From a virus, in IMG/VR virus record IMGVR_UViG_3300047379_000329, positions 1 through 62,742 of that record: a DNA stretch of 62,742 nt; one strand, given 5' to 3'. Below are positions 41,711-51,694 of the stretch, one piece after another. The notes under the pieces are model-generated. The model was not told the DNA's origin and ran no database searches. It saw nothing but the letters and a program-made list of their open reading frames with translations. The first letter of the stretch is position 1. The number at the start of each line of letters is the position of its first letter. Made by a program: the position numbers and the translations under genes.

Positions 41711-42403
41711 TTAATTACTAAACTGAGAAGTAGGTACAGACTGATGTATTTTTTCTACCGTTCCACTATTGTTTGCATATACTTCTGATAATTTTCTTAG
41801 AGTTCCATTATCATTTACATATACACCTTTAACCTTTGCAACTGGCCCTACTCCTCTAGTTGCAATTGAGGGTTGTTGATATATGTATGGTGCTTGGAAT
41901 GTATAAGGTGTATTATAGGTAACTTGATATACAACATTAGTTTGTGAGTTTGCAATATAAGGTTGTTGTGCTGATGCAGGATGTCTATATGTGATTGGAG
42001 ACCTTGCTTGATATGTAAAAGGTGTTTGTCCTTGTCGTGCATATGTACTAGGTTGTCTTGCAATATACGTAAATGGTGTTCTACCAGTTCTCTGATATGT
42101 AAACGGTGTTTGACCCTGTCTTTCATATGTAAAAGGAGACCTTGCTTGATACGTAAAAGGTGTCTGACCTTGTCTTGCATATGTACTAGGTTGTCTTGCA
42201 ATATACGTAAAAGGGGTTCTTCCTGTTGCATTATACGTAAACGGTGTTTGACCCTGTCTTGAATAAGTAGTAGGTTGTCTTGCAATATACGTAAACGGTG
42301 TTTGACCTTGTCTAGAATATGTAGAAGGAGATTGACCTATTGCAGGACTCTGCGCACTAGCAATATACGGATACGGAGATGGGTTTGATGTCCAAATAGG
42401 CAT
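41711..42403 (-). CDS. Repeat protein with C-terminal GW-type module (230 aa)
   Basis: Residues 8-165 are units such as RQGQTPFTYIARQPSTYA and ARSPFTYERQGQTPFTYQ, with two very similar blocks of about 18-20 residues. The C-terminal 50 residues (KVKGVYVNDNGTLRKLSEVY) form a small globular module like that at the N-terminus of repeat protein C. The ATG overlaps the stop of repeat protein A (TAATG). Confidence 0.84.
   Translation of the reverse strand: MPIWTSNPSPYPYIASAQSPAIGQSPSTYSRQGQTPFTYIARQPTTYSRQGQTPFTYNATGRTPFTYIARQPSTYARQGQTPFTYQARSPFTYERQGQTPFTYQRTGRTPFTYIARQPSTYARQGQTPFTYQARSPITYRHPASAQQPYIANSQTNVVYQVTYNTPYTFQAPYIYQQPSIATRGVGPVAKVKGVYVNDNGTLRKLSEVYANNSGTVEKIHQSVPTSQFSN
41905..42380 (-). 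repeat. Coding tandem repeat array B (RQGQTPFTY units)
   Basis: Degenerate repeats with codon choice varied between copies, so identity at DNA level is lower than at protein level. Confidence 0.85.
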
Positions 42404-43650
42404 TAGAACGGCCCTCCACCACCACTACTACCTGAATACTCATTTTCAAATGTGGCCATCACGTGTATTTCTTCTGATGATAATTCAGGAAATCCACTTC
42501 TGTTAAATTTCAAGTCAAATGCAACACTTCCTTCTCCATAAGCACTAAAGTTAGTATTTCCACTAGGGGCTCTAGAATGGGTGAAACCACAACCAAATGC
42601 AAAAGTACCATTTTGCACTGTCGAATTAGTAGTTCCTTCTGACAAAGTGTATGTAGAACCAACTCCAGCTGCCCACACATGACCTACAGAATGTGATGAA
42701 TAATTTGGAAACTTGGTGAAAATAGGTGCATCGGTTTCTTCGTATCCAAAAGTTGTGGGTGCTGTTGATGTTGGGAACGAGTATTGGAATACATCTCTAT
42801 AAGTTTGGTTTGTGGGCAATGAGATACTAGAAGGTGTTCCACTAACTCCAACAAAACCACTAAATCCATCACCAAAATGAGTTTGATATCGAACATCCAT
42901 ATTAAAAATAGTATTAGACCCCGATGTAGAAATAGTTATAAGAAAGTTGACTCGACCATCAATAATTTCAAACTGTCTACTACTTACATTAGCTATATCA
43001 AATCTAACATGATTATCCCCATGTCCACTAAAACTAAGTGTATCTTGGGCAGTTAATGTTTCAGTATATGATACATTCGTTACAGTAGTTCCCTGTCTAC
43101 TATATGTTGATGGTTGGTTATATGAGTACGGACTTTGACTATTTGCAATATACGGATAAGGTTGCTGAGCATTTGCAGGATAAGGATTTTGTGCATTAGC
43201 AATGTACGGATAAGGTTGTTGGGCATTTGCAATATACGGATAAGGTTGTTGGGCATTTGCAGGATACGATGTTTGTGCATTAGCAATATATGGATACGGT
43301 TGTTGTGCATTTGCTATATAAGGTTGCCTTGCATTTGCAATATATGGATACGGTTGTTGTGCATTTGCTATATATGGATACGGTTGTTGTGCATTTGCAG
43401 GATAAGGATTTTGTGCATTAGCAATGTAAGGATACGGTTGCTGAGCATTTGCTATGTAGGGTTGTTGTCCATTTGCAGGATGTCTATATGTAAAAGGAGA
43501 CCTGTTACTATAAGTGCCTGGCTGTTGTGCAATTGCAGGTTGTTGAGCAGTCCTCTGTGCAGTTGTCGGTGTAGTTCCTTGTGCAGGGTTTCTCTGATTA
43601 AAGGGTTGTTGTATCGTTGTCCCAGTGTTTATATAAATTTCATCTGACAT
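42403..43650 (-). CDS. Repeat protein with C-terminal beta domain (415 aa)
   Basis: Residues 1-45 are Gln/Thr/Pro-rich. Residues 45-190 are about a dozen QQPYPYIANAQ-type units. Residues 200-405 form a globular beta domain (DTLSFSGHGDNHVRFDIANV, QTHFGDGFSGFVGVSG, FGCGFTHSRAPSGNTNFSAY). The end is SGSSGGGGPF. The repeat stalk plus globular head is the layout of an adhesin or fibre. Confidence 0.86.
   Translation of the reverse strand: MSDEIYINTGTTIQQPFNQRNPAQGTTPTTAQRTAQQPAIAQQPGTYSNRSPFTYRHPANGQQPYIANAQQPYPYIANAQNPYPANAQQPYPYIANAQQPYPYIANARQPYIANAQQPYPYIANAQTSYPANAQQPYPYIANAQQPYPYIANAQNPYPANAQQPYPYIANSQSPYSYNQPSTYSRQGTTVTNVSYTETLTAQDTLSFSGHGDNHVRFDIANVSSRQFEIIDGRVNFLITISTSGSNTIFNMDVRYQTHFGDGFSGFVGVSGTPSSISLPTNQTYRDVFQYSFPTSTAPTTFGYEETDAPIFTKFPNYSSHSVGHVWAAGVGSTYTLSEGTTNSTVQNGTFAFGCGFTHSRAPSGNTNFSAYGEGSVAFDLKFNRSGFPELSSEEIHVMATFENEYSGSSGGGGPF
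43080..43515 (-). repeat. Coding tandem repeat array A (QQPYPYIANAQ units)
   Basis: About a dozen units of 6 to 11 codons, matching the first half of array C more than 9 kb away. Confidence 0.87.
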
Positions 43651-43659
43651 AGCATAATC

Positions 43660-44844
43660 TTATATAACGAACCATAAGTGTCCAGTTGATGTTGACCCAA
43701 CTCCCGAAGGGGCATTACTAACGACTTCATAGTCTAATTCAATATTATCTGAGTCTATCTTAACACCATTTGATGTATTTGCAGCCATCACACCATTAGA
43801 TGAGTTATAAGTTAAACCATCTCCACCCGAAATAGCACTTCTTGCATCTGAATCACCATATTGTGCAGCTGCAGAAAATGCCAGTGTGTTATTTGCATCA
43901 TCATAACTTACAGTTATGTTACTATGTGTTGCACTAGTAATCATTCCAGCAGCAGCATCCATTGCATCTTCATTTGTATAAGTTGCAGCTGCATTTTGGT
44001 TTTCCCAATATCCTGCAGAATTGTTCCAAACCATCAATTGTCCATTTTGTGGTGAACTAGTTTGCACATCACTCAAACCACTTACTGCATGGTTTGATAT
44101 AGAAGATGTTGTTGATGATGTTGTTGCATTACCTGTTAATGCACCTACTAATGATGTTGATGTTATAGAACTAAAACCTGTTCCAACTCCACCTGAAATA
44201 GATGCAGTTCCATCTGTTAGTGTTGATGCTGTTAGAGTTTTACCACTTGCAAGTGTTATATCATCTTCTGCATAAGTCTTTCCTGCAAGTTGAATATTGA
44301 ATCCACTCTGTAATGATGTTGTTTGATTTGGAGAACCTTCTCCATTTAGAATAACACCTGAATCATTGATATTGTAAATAGTATTTGCAGCAGTCTCTGT
44401 AAACTGTCCTGCAACTCCACTACCTGAACCAATGTTTGTTCCTAAGTAAGAACCTGTAAATGAATAGATTACAACTTTATCAGATACTGTTGCACCTGAA
44501 GTTAAAGTTATAATAGTGTGTTTGTTTCCACTTGCACCACTAATTGTGAAGTCTGTTCCTTCAATTAAATGTTGTGCATTTTTGAACACTTGGATTCTAT
44601 TTGCACGGAACTCTAAAGAGTTTCCAAATGAATCGTCACCACTAAAAGCAGTTTGTCCAGCAGTTGCAATATAAACAAATTCTTGGAAGAAGAATGATTT
44701 ATCTTCTAGTGAATTTACTGCATCGACCAATGTAGAAGAGTTGGTTGTTCTTAATCCACTCTTATCCCCTACATCAATTGCAAGTTCGTTATACTTCTTT
44801 CTGAAGTCTTCTATAGTACTAAACTGATTAACTGTCTTTGCCAT
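43660..44844 (-). CDS. Tail fibre-like structural protein (394 aa)
   Basis: The N-terminus FSTIEDFRKKYNELAIDVGD and STLVDAVNSLEDKSFFFQEF is a well-known attachment domain in marine T4-like phages. RIQVFKNAQHLIEGTDFTIS and IITLTSGATVSDKVVIYSF follow, then a Ser/Thr-rich shaft and a short end VGSTSTGHLWFVI. It overlaps the 69-aa gene by 17 nt. Confidence 0.9.
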   Translation of the reverse strand: MAKTVNQFSTIEDFRKKYNELAIDVGDKSGLRTTNSSTLVDAVNSLEDKSFFFQEFVYIATAGQTAFSGDDSFGNSLEFRANRIQVFKNAQHLIEGTDFTISGASGNKHTIITLTSGATVSDKVVIYSFTGSYLGTNIGSGSGVAGQFTETAANTIYNINDSGVILNGEGSPNQTTSLQSGFNIQLAGKTYAEDDITLASGKTLTASTLTDGTASISGGVGTGFSSITSTSLVGALTGNATTSSTTSSISNHAVSGLSDVQTSSPQNGQLMVWNNSAGYWENQNAAATYTNEDAMDAAAGMITSATHSNITVSYDDANNTLAFSAAAQYGDSDARSAISGGDGLTYNSSNGVMAANTSNGVKIDSDNIELDYEVVSNAPSGVGSTSTGHLWFVI

Positions 44845-45037
44845 GTAATTTCTCTATTAAGTCTGAAAGTAGATTTTTAATCTCTCCCACCTCTTCCTTT
44901 AATGTATTTATATCCTCTGTCGTTTTCTTTTGTAACTCACGTCTCTTCTTTACTGCAAGATACCCATTATAATCTGTACTTACAATAGCAGAAGAATGTT
45001 CATCTCTTATAAGATTACTATGTCCTTCTACCTTCAT
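44828..45037 (-). CDS. Small coiled-coil virion-region protein (69 aa)
   Basis: The ATG at 45037 (MKVEGHSNLIRDEHSSAIVS) overlaps the stop of the 2201-aa gene (TAATG), so I prefer it to the longer frame. The C-terminal half is a coiled coil (INTLKEEVGEIKNLLSDLIE). This small gene follows the giant baseplate gene in related phages; function unknown. Confidence 0.82.
   Translation of the reverse strand: MKVEGHSNLIRDEHSSAIVSTDYNGYLAVKKRRELQKKTTEDINTLKEEVGEIKNLLSDLIEKLHGKDS
44905..44912 (-). promoter_or_regulatory. Late promoter TATAAATA within the 69-aa gene
   Basis: Perfect TATAAATA 60 nt before the ATG of the 394-aa fibre gene. It may start the fibre operon. Confidence 0.5.
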
Positions 45038-48000
45038 TATGCAAGTGCTAAACACCTAAGAGCAGATACCAATGGTACTACTGAAGTGTTAGTTCCCTGT
45101 CCAACTATCTTAACTGCAAATGCACTGAACTCGGGTAAGTTCTCTGCAGTAAACTCATATTCTTTAAAGTTTCTTGCATCTCTTTCTGTAGTTATATCGG
45201 GTGAACCATCTGTATTGAAGTATCTCCAATCCAGTTCATCAAAAGGTGTTGAATCATCATTTGATAACACTTTGAACATAACTTTTAAATCTGTAGTTGG
45301 TGGTCTAAAGAAATCTGCAATAACCTTAACGGATGATGCAGGAGTCTTTAAATTTACTTTTCTAGTACAGTATACCATTGCATTATTGTCTGCATCACTT
45401 TCTGTAGATGAGACATAATCAGTTGCAATTGATAGGTCACTAGAACTATTGATTTGATTTAATCTGTTTCCGATTCCAATCACACCAATAGATGATACAT
45501 CCACAACTGGTGAAATATTATTATTAAACGACTGCATTTGTAATACAGTTGTAAATGATTTAGCACCACTCATTTCGTTTGTTTCATTTATTGATGATGC
45601 AACCATACTTGGGAAACCTAAGAATGCATTATCATTCAAAGTGATAAAGTCATTATCAAGTCTCTTAGTATATGCAGTTCCATTTATGTATCCTTCGGGT
45701 GAAGTTGCAGGAGTCAAGTTTACTGAAGATACAATTCTTGTTCCCTCAACTTGTGTGCTTGGAATCATTGTATGTAATGAATCAAAGTAGTAATCTCTTG
45801 ATGCAGTTGCAACACTTCCACCACCTAGTGTACTATTATCTGCAACATATCCTGCTTTTAAATCGAATGCTGATAAATCGGGAATCACTGTAAATGAGTC
45901 GATAGCAATATTTGAAATTGCAGTAAATGTTGAATTGATAGCACTTACTGGAATACCACCTAGTGTCTCACCAATAGAGTCGATAGCAATAGTTGCATCT
46001 GTAGTTCCACCATCAAAGTTTGTTATAGTTAATGAATCTGATTCAGTATAATTACTTCCAGTTCCACTAATAACACATGATGATACAGCACTATCTGTAA
46101 CAATAACATCAACCGTACATCCTACTCCACTTCCAGTAGTAGTAGTTGCAACATTAGTATAAGTTCCGTTTGCAGGTGTTCCTGAAACTACTGGTGTTCC
46201 AATAGTTAATACAGACCCCTGTTTATCTCCAACTACACTTGCTACAGTCGTGTTGGATGATGTGGTATACATTCCATGTAGATAGTTTATCACTCTTACA
46301 TAGTTTTGTCCACTAAATGTTTCGATTGGATTGTTCTGTAATGTATGAACTGGTAATGTATCGTTATCAAATTTAAGAAGTGGTGTCTTAGTAATATCGA
46401 ATTTACACTTCTTAAGATTGAATTTCAAATCATCAGTCTGTTCTGCAGTCCATGTAGATGCATTTTGAGACATGAATAATGAACCAGCATATGGTTGTCC
46501 TGCAATTGTCTGTCCTGTTGCAAGGTCTGTTTCACCCATTCTAGATATGAACACATTATATTCATTTGAGTTTGAGTATACAACAAAACACATCTCTTGG
46601 TTTTGTTTTAGATACACTGGTGAATCAAATGTAAATGTTGTTGCAACTGAACCATCTGTTGAAGTGTTAACTTGTGAAGGTGTTTTAGTTGCAATAGAGA
46701 ATGGCATGACCAGCTGGCCAGGATATCCGTTTACCATGTTTCTGATTTCTACAGATACAGGCAATGTTGCATCCTTTGTCTCAAAGAATACATCTATTGA
46801 AGATACAAACATACCACCGTTTGATTCTACCATGAATGATTGTGCAAGAGGGTCTCTCCATCTTGGCTCCAAATCTTCCAAGTCAAATCTCATTTCGAAA
46901 TCTTCGAACCTTCTTCTTCTACCAATACCTATAAATGGAGGTAATGGTGGTTCAATCGGTAATGGTGGAAGAACAACTGGAGGTAATAATGGAGACACAA
47001 TAGGTGGGTCTATTATTACTGGTGGAATAATATCAATAGGTATAATAGGTGCAACATCATCAAATACTTCAGTATTCAATATCTCACCCCTTCTTGTTAT
47101 TGTTCTGTCACCAGTTGTAGAACCAGTTATAACTCTTGCATTTCTTGTAGATACTACTTCTGTTTGTGAAGATTGTAGTAATCCTTGTGCTTGATATATT
47201 TCAGTTCCACTTGAAGGTGGATTACTTAAATTATAGAAACTTGAAGTTATCTTAACTTCTCTCATTCCTGTTGGGAATCTTTGTTTATCTGTATTTGGTA
47301 AATCAAAGTATGCACGAAGTCTTCCATTTCCATCTGTTTTTAAGAATGATGTTGCTGTTACTCCACCATCTTGTGAATACGTTGCACTAAATGGTCTAGT
47401 GTATTCATCCACTCTCATGTTATCAAAGAACACATAGTGGTTTGTATTTGGTTTTAAGTTATCTGCATCAATCTCAATTGTTCTAGCACGCATGAATGGT
47501 ATAAGTGTTACACTTACAACTCTGTCATTTCTTGTTTCTACAAAGTCTTCGACTACACTTGTTGTAACACCAGTTCTTGTTTGTGTTTCAACAGTTTCTG
47601 TAATCTCTCTTGTTATTTGTTGTCCAGCAACCCATTCACCACCTTGTGTTGGGTCTCCACTCCATGAACCATTAGAAGTTGATTCAACCTCTGATGAAAC
47701 CTGTGCAGGTTCTCCAACCCATGTTGTTTGCCATGAGTTCCAAACTGTTCCAAGTGCATTTTCATTTAATGCTTGAATTGCATCGAAGTTTCCTTCCCTG
47801 TTAATTCTTACTTCGGGTAGTTGGTCTGTATCTTGCCAGACATCTGTGCCTGGCGTTAACTTGATGTTTCCTATAAATGCAAAGACATTATATGGGTTTA
47901 CATTGATTGTTCTAGATGCTTTATCTTGATTGACAAAAGATGATTCACTAAATGGTAGTGTTATCAAATCTCCAGTCTTAGTATAACTAGATGACGTTGC

Positions 48001-51000
48001 AGTATTCAAAGATATGTCAAAGAACTGTTGATATGATTTAGGTCTCATTGCACCTAGTTTAGTATCTATAGCAACATTATAATCGGGATGATTTACATCT
48101 CCAACTCTATGTCCTCTGAAGTTGTCTACTAAGAAACCTGACTTAAATCTGTCTAGTCCGTCTTCATCTATTATTTGTTTTGTTTGAGTGTCTTTCTCCA
48201 ATAAAGATAAAGAAGTAATTCTTTCTAAGTTTGTAACTCTGTTATTAATTCTTGCTACATCTTTCATTGTAAATCTTCTATGGTCTTGAGACCTAACTCT
48301 TATGTTAGAAAGATTTAAAGTATATGGTGGAACATAAAGTTCAAACAACTCTATTGATTCATCAACACCCTTTGGTTTAGAAGGAGTTAGACTTGGTGTT
48401 CCAACTGAAGTTTGGAATGACCCTGACTTATGTAAGAATACTTTATCGTATCTTCCAACATAGAATGAGATGTCTCCAACAAAACTTGAACCAGTAACGG
48501 GTGTGTCTGTTGCGTTAGCACCAGTTGAAGAAATACCTGTTCTACTTCCTTCAAAGTTTCTACCAGTAGTATAACCAAACGGTGCAAATTGAGCATCTGT
48601 TGATAAGTTTACTGGATTTGTTGGGTCTTGTGCATTATTACTACCGAATGTAGATGTACCAAGTATCTGACCACAAACTGGTCTGAAGTCTAGTGAATCT
48701 GAAAGTTCAAATGTTCCATCGGGCTCTAATCCACCTAAGTCCACTTTATTTGGTGAGTAGACTGGAATGTCTCTATAGTCTATTGATGCATATGATTCAA
48801 CATCAAAAAAGTCTCCACTTCCTGACGGTGTAAAGTAATCGAAACAAATCAATATAGGATTTGAAGGTTTAGCAGAACCAGTCTTAAGTGTAAGTTTTCC
48901 TAAGTCATAGAAACCGTCTCTCTGACCATTGTCAAAGAAATATCTAGATGTTATGTTTGATGAACCTTGAGATACATTGCTTAATGTTGCAACTGATTTA
49001 GATGTTTGACCAACAACTGTTTCTGCATCTACAAATGTTCCTGATACATAATAGAAGTATGTTGTTCCACCTGTTGTTATTATTATACCATGTGCATTAG
49101 ATGTTTGTCCAATAAATTTTTCATAGTTTACGAATGTCCCACTAGACACTGTAAATGTTGCACTAGGTGGTAGAGGTGTTGTTCCTCCAACTCCCTCATA
49201 GATTCCTCTGATTTTAAATGCATCTGCAACACCTAACGATATTTCTCTATCGTCATATGCAGTACCATATTTTCCACCAGCACTTCTTGCAGAACCAACT
49301 TTAAGTAGTCTTGCATGTCTTATTGTTTTGTCTCTATTGACTGGGTCGGTAATCGTGATAGTAGAAGTAACTCTTAGAACTGCACCATTGTCAGCAGAAT
49401 CAAATCCTGTCAATGTTAATGTTTGACCCGAACCTGAAGATTGTGGTGAACCACCAAAGTCTTCTATGTTTAGAAGGTCTCCTTGTGCATAACCTGTTGC
49501 AGCTTCTATAACTGCAATTGTAAAGTTATCAGTATTCTTTGCACCGAATACACCATTTGAACCAGTTGATAACTGGACTTCGTTAGATGCAACAGTTACA
49601 ACTTCTTGTCTTCTTACTTGAATAGACTCTGCAGTATGTGATGATATCCAATCTCTCGGCCATGATGATATTGCAGCAGTTTGGTCTTGGTCAAAGATTC
49701 TGACTCTTCGTCTTGTTGCATTTCCACTAAATGCAGTTGAACCATTACCTGTTAATGTTAAACTTAAATCATCGGTAACTGATGCAACAACATTCTCATT
49801 ACCTGCTTGGTCGACAATGATATCACCTTCTTTTAATTCAGACAAGTACTTAGTTCCAAAACCAGTTACTCCAGTACCACCTGTAGTCATAGTTAAAGAA
49901 CCTGTTAGTGTTTTGTCCGAATCTGCAACTAAGTCTGCAGTGAATATTTCTCTGTTTGTGTTTTTTGCTGTTTGTGTAATTGACCTTGCACGGTCAACAT
50001 TGTAAGACCTAACTGCAGTTACTGTTGTTGTACCTGAAGTTACACCTTCTGTTGTTATTGAATTCCCAATCACAAATGTTCCTACAACATCATGTACAAA
50101 CAATTCAGCACCATCAGTGTGTGATACGATTGCAGTTGCACCACTACTAGAAACAACTCTATCTCCAGTACTAAATGTTCCACTTAATGTACCACTAATT
50201 CTAGTGAACATTTTGATGTCAAACATATACAAGTTAAATACGGATGCATTTGTGTAAACATCACCTGAATCTGAACCACTGTCCAAATCAATGTTTCTTA
50301 CTCTTGCAGTTCCAATTTGTAATGTTGTTGGTTTTGTACCTGCTGAAGATATAGATGTGTTCCATAATTCACATGGTGCAAATGGAGACATTGCATCGTC
50401 TCCTGCTTCATTACCAAATTCGGGTAATGAATGAATGTTCTTAACTTTTAATTTATTTCCTAATCTGATAGGTGTATTTGCATTATCTAAAGAAACTGTA
50501 GTTCTTGCCTTTGAGAAAGGAATTGTTGTAGTTCCAACTTTATCAATCTCATAACCTTTAACATATGCTTTGCCTGGCGATACTTGCATTACAAATTGAC
50601 TTTCATCTCCACCTTGGGAAGATGCATAAAAACCTCTATTAGTACTATCGTCTAAATGTTCTCTTAAACTATGTGTAAATTGGTTTACAACAAAATCACC
50701 ATTTGCATCGAATGTTCTTCTAGCAAGTGTGTTTTCTATTTCATTGTACATTGGTCTATTGACTTCTAATTCAATAATACCATTGTTAACTCTCATTGTT
50801 TCAACAAAGTCTGAGTCATCAGTAGTAGTAAGTGCATACTTACTTAATGTTAATGCAATTGATAATCTATCACCACCTGGCGCATTCTCATTAGTAGTTC
50901 CTGTTGCATTATCATTTAATGAATCATCTGTTGCTGAATTGATTGCAGATTCAACAATAGTTAAACCAACTCTATATGAAGGTCTCCCACTATACTTTTC

Positions 51001-51642
51001 TAGTATTAACTCTTGTGCAGGAACTTTAATAAAGAATCCTCTTATGAATACAACACCTTCTGATATATTTGCAATAGATGCTAGTCCATTAACACTATTG
51101 ATTGTTGTTTCTGTTCCAACTGTAAACTCATTATAGTTAGTTGTATTAAGTGCAACAACACCATCTCCATCTACAGTTACTTCCTGCAACTCTTCTGCAG
51201 AACTGAATGTGAATGAGTTTGATGTGTCTGTTCCTTGTGATTGGTATTTAACAAATAGTGTTAAAGAATCGTCTGTAGTTTCTGCAGATGAAGTTATAAC
51301 CTTTGCAACAACTCCTGTTGTTTTACCTTTAAGAAATTTTCCGTGGAATGATTGTCTATAAGTTTCTGCATTTGTATCACCTAGTGAATTTGGATTTGCA
51401 GAGTCAACTTTAACATAGTATAATTCCATGTTAATATCAGTCTGAGCTCCTTGAACAATAGAACCCTCTTTAAACATATGACCACCAAATCTTTCAATCT
51501 GATTTTGTAATATAGATTGTGATTGGATTAATTCTCTAGATTGTAGAGCCCTACCTGCACGGTATAATACCTTGTGAAAATTTTTATCTTCACTGTAATC
51601 ATCGTAATATGGGGATACATTTAAATCAGTTTTTTCAGCCAT
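45037..51642 (-). CDS. Giant baseplate/fibre-network protein with DUF4815-type N-terminus (2201 aa)
   Basis: The N-terminus NVSPYYDDYSEDKNFHKVLY and LQNQIERFGGHMFKEGSIV is the DUF4815 signature of marine myovirus structural proteins. Many small beta domains follow. A striking polyproline linker of about 45 residues (PPVIIDPPIV, LPPVVLPPLPIEPPLPPF) precedes an RDPLAQSFMVE domain that recurs in phage baseplates. The protein probably joins baseplate wedges to fibres, as gp10 does in T4; that equivalence is inference. Confidence 0.93.
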   Translation of the reverse strand: MAEKTDLNVSPYYDDYSEDKNFHKVLYRAGRALQSRELIQSQSILQNQIERFGGHMFKEGSIVQGAQTDINMELYYVKVDSANPNSLGDTNAETYRQSFHGKFLKGKTTGVVAKVITSSAETTDDSLTLFVKYQSQGTDTSNSFTFSSAEELQEVTVDGDGVVALNTTNYNEFTVGTETTINSVNGLASIANISEGVVFIRGFFIKVPAQELILEKYSGRPSYRVGLTIVESAINSATDDSLNDNATGTTNENAPGGDRLSIALTLSKYALTTTDDSDFVETMRVNNGIIELEVNRPMYNEIENTLARRTFDANGDFVVNQFTHSLREHLDDSTNRGFYASSQGGDESQFVMQVSPGKAYVKGYEIDKVGTTTIPFSKARTTVSLDNANTPIRLGNKLKVKNIHSLPEFGNEAGDDAMSPFAPCELWNTSISSAGTKPTTLQIGTARVRNIDLDSGSDSGDVYTNASVFNLYMFDIKMFTRISGTLSGTFSTGDRVVSSSGATAIVSHTDGAELFVHDVVGTFVIGNSITTEGVTSGTTTVTAVRSYNVDRARSITQTAKNTNREIFTADLVADSDKTLTGSLTMTTGGTGVTGFGTKYLSELKEGDIIVDQAGNENVVASVTDDLSLTLTGNGSTAFSGNATRRRVRIFDQDQTAAISSWPRDWISSHTAESIQVRRQEVVTVASNEVQLSTGSNGVFGAKNTDNFTIAVIEAATGYAQGDLLNIEDFGGSPQSSGSGQTLTLTGFDSADNGAVLRVTSTITITDPVNRDKTIRHARLLKVGSARSAGGKYGTAYDDREISLGVADAFKIRGIYEGVGGTTPLPPSATFTVSSGTFVNYEKFIGQTSNAHGIIITTGGTTYFYYVSGTFVDAETVVGQTSKSVATLSNVSQGSSNITSRYFFDNGQRDGFYDLGKLTLKTGSAKPSNPILICFDYFTPSGSGDFFDVESYASIDYRDIPVYSPNKVDLGGLEPDGTFELSDSLDFRPVCGQILGTSTFGSNNAQDPTNPVNLSTDAQFAPFGYTTGRNFEGSRTGISSTGANATDTPVTGSSFVGDISFYVGRYDKVFLHKSGSFQTSVGTPSLTPSKPKGVDESIELFELYVPPYTLNLSNIRVRSQDHRRFTMKDVARINNRVTNLERITSLSLLEKDTQTKQIIDEDGLDRFKSGFLVDNFRGHRVGDVNHPDYNVAIDTKLGAMRPKSYQQFFDISLNTATSSSYTKTGDLITLPFSESSFVNQDKASRTINVNPYNVFAFIGNIKLTPGTDVWQDTDQLPEVRINREGNFDAIQALNENALGTVWNSWQTTWVGEPAQVSSEVESTSNGSWSGDPTQGGEWVAGQQITREITETVETQTRTGVTTSVVEDFVETRNDRVVSVTLIPFMRARTIEIDADNLKPNTNHYVFFDNMRVDEYTRPFSATYSQDGGVTATSFLKTDGNGRLRAYFDLPNTDKQRFPTGMREVKITSSFYNLSNPPSSGTEIYQAQGLLQSSQTEVVSTRNARVITGSTTGDRTITRRGEILNTEVFDDVAPIIPIDIIPPVIIDPPIVSPLLPPVVLPPLPIEPPLPPFIGIGRRRRFEDFEMRFDLEDLEPRWRDPLAQSFMVESNGGMFVSSIDVFFETKDATLPVSVEIRNMVNGYPGQLVMPFSIATKTPSQVNTSTDGSVATTFTFDSPVYLKQNQEMCFVVYSNSNEYNVFISRMGETDLATGQTIAGQPYAGSLFMSQNASTWTAEQTDDLKFNLKKCKFDITKTPLLKFDNDTLPVHTLQNNPIETFSGQNYVRVINYLHGMYTTSSNTTVASVVGDKQGSVLTIGTPVVSGTPANGTYTNVATTTTGSGVGCTVDVIVTDSAVSSCVISGTGSNYTESDSLTITNFDGGTTDATIAIDSIGETLGGIPVSAINSTFTAISNIAIDSFTVIPDLSAFDLKAGYVADNSTLGGGSVATASRDYYFDSLHTMIPSTQVEGTRIVSSVNLTPATSPEGYINGTAYTKRLDNDFITLNDNAFLGFPSMVASSINETNEMSGAKSFTTVLQMQSFNNNISPVVDVSSIGVIGIGNRLNQINSSSDLSIATDYVSSTESDADNNAMVYCTRKVNLKTPASSVKVIADFFRPPTTDLKVMFKVLSNDDSTPFDELDWRYFNTDGSPDITTERDARNFKEYEFTAENLPEFSAFAVKIVGQGTNTSVVPLVSALRCLALA

Positions 51643-51674
51643 AGTTTCCTAACTTGTTTATAATATTGAATGTA

Positions 51675-51690
51675 GAGGGGTTGACCCCTC
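51675..51690 (-). other. Perfect hairpin between gp8 and the giant gene
   Basis: GAGGGG, a TTGA loop, CCCCTC. No T-run follows on the minus strand (TACATT), so it is not a standard terminator. It may protect the gp8 mRNA 3' end or slow transcription. Confidence 0.5.
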
Positions 51691-51694
51691 ATGA

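Noticed and set aside
32647-43650. CRISPR array interpretation of the repeats
   Set aside because: Repeats are in frame, degenerate and without unique spacers of constant length, and they encode continuous proteins.
46472-47194. 240-aa plus-strand frame inside the giant baseplate gene
   Set aside because: It is the mirror of the proline-rich coding strand, with no start signal and no domain; the minus-strand gene is clearly coding.
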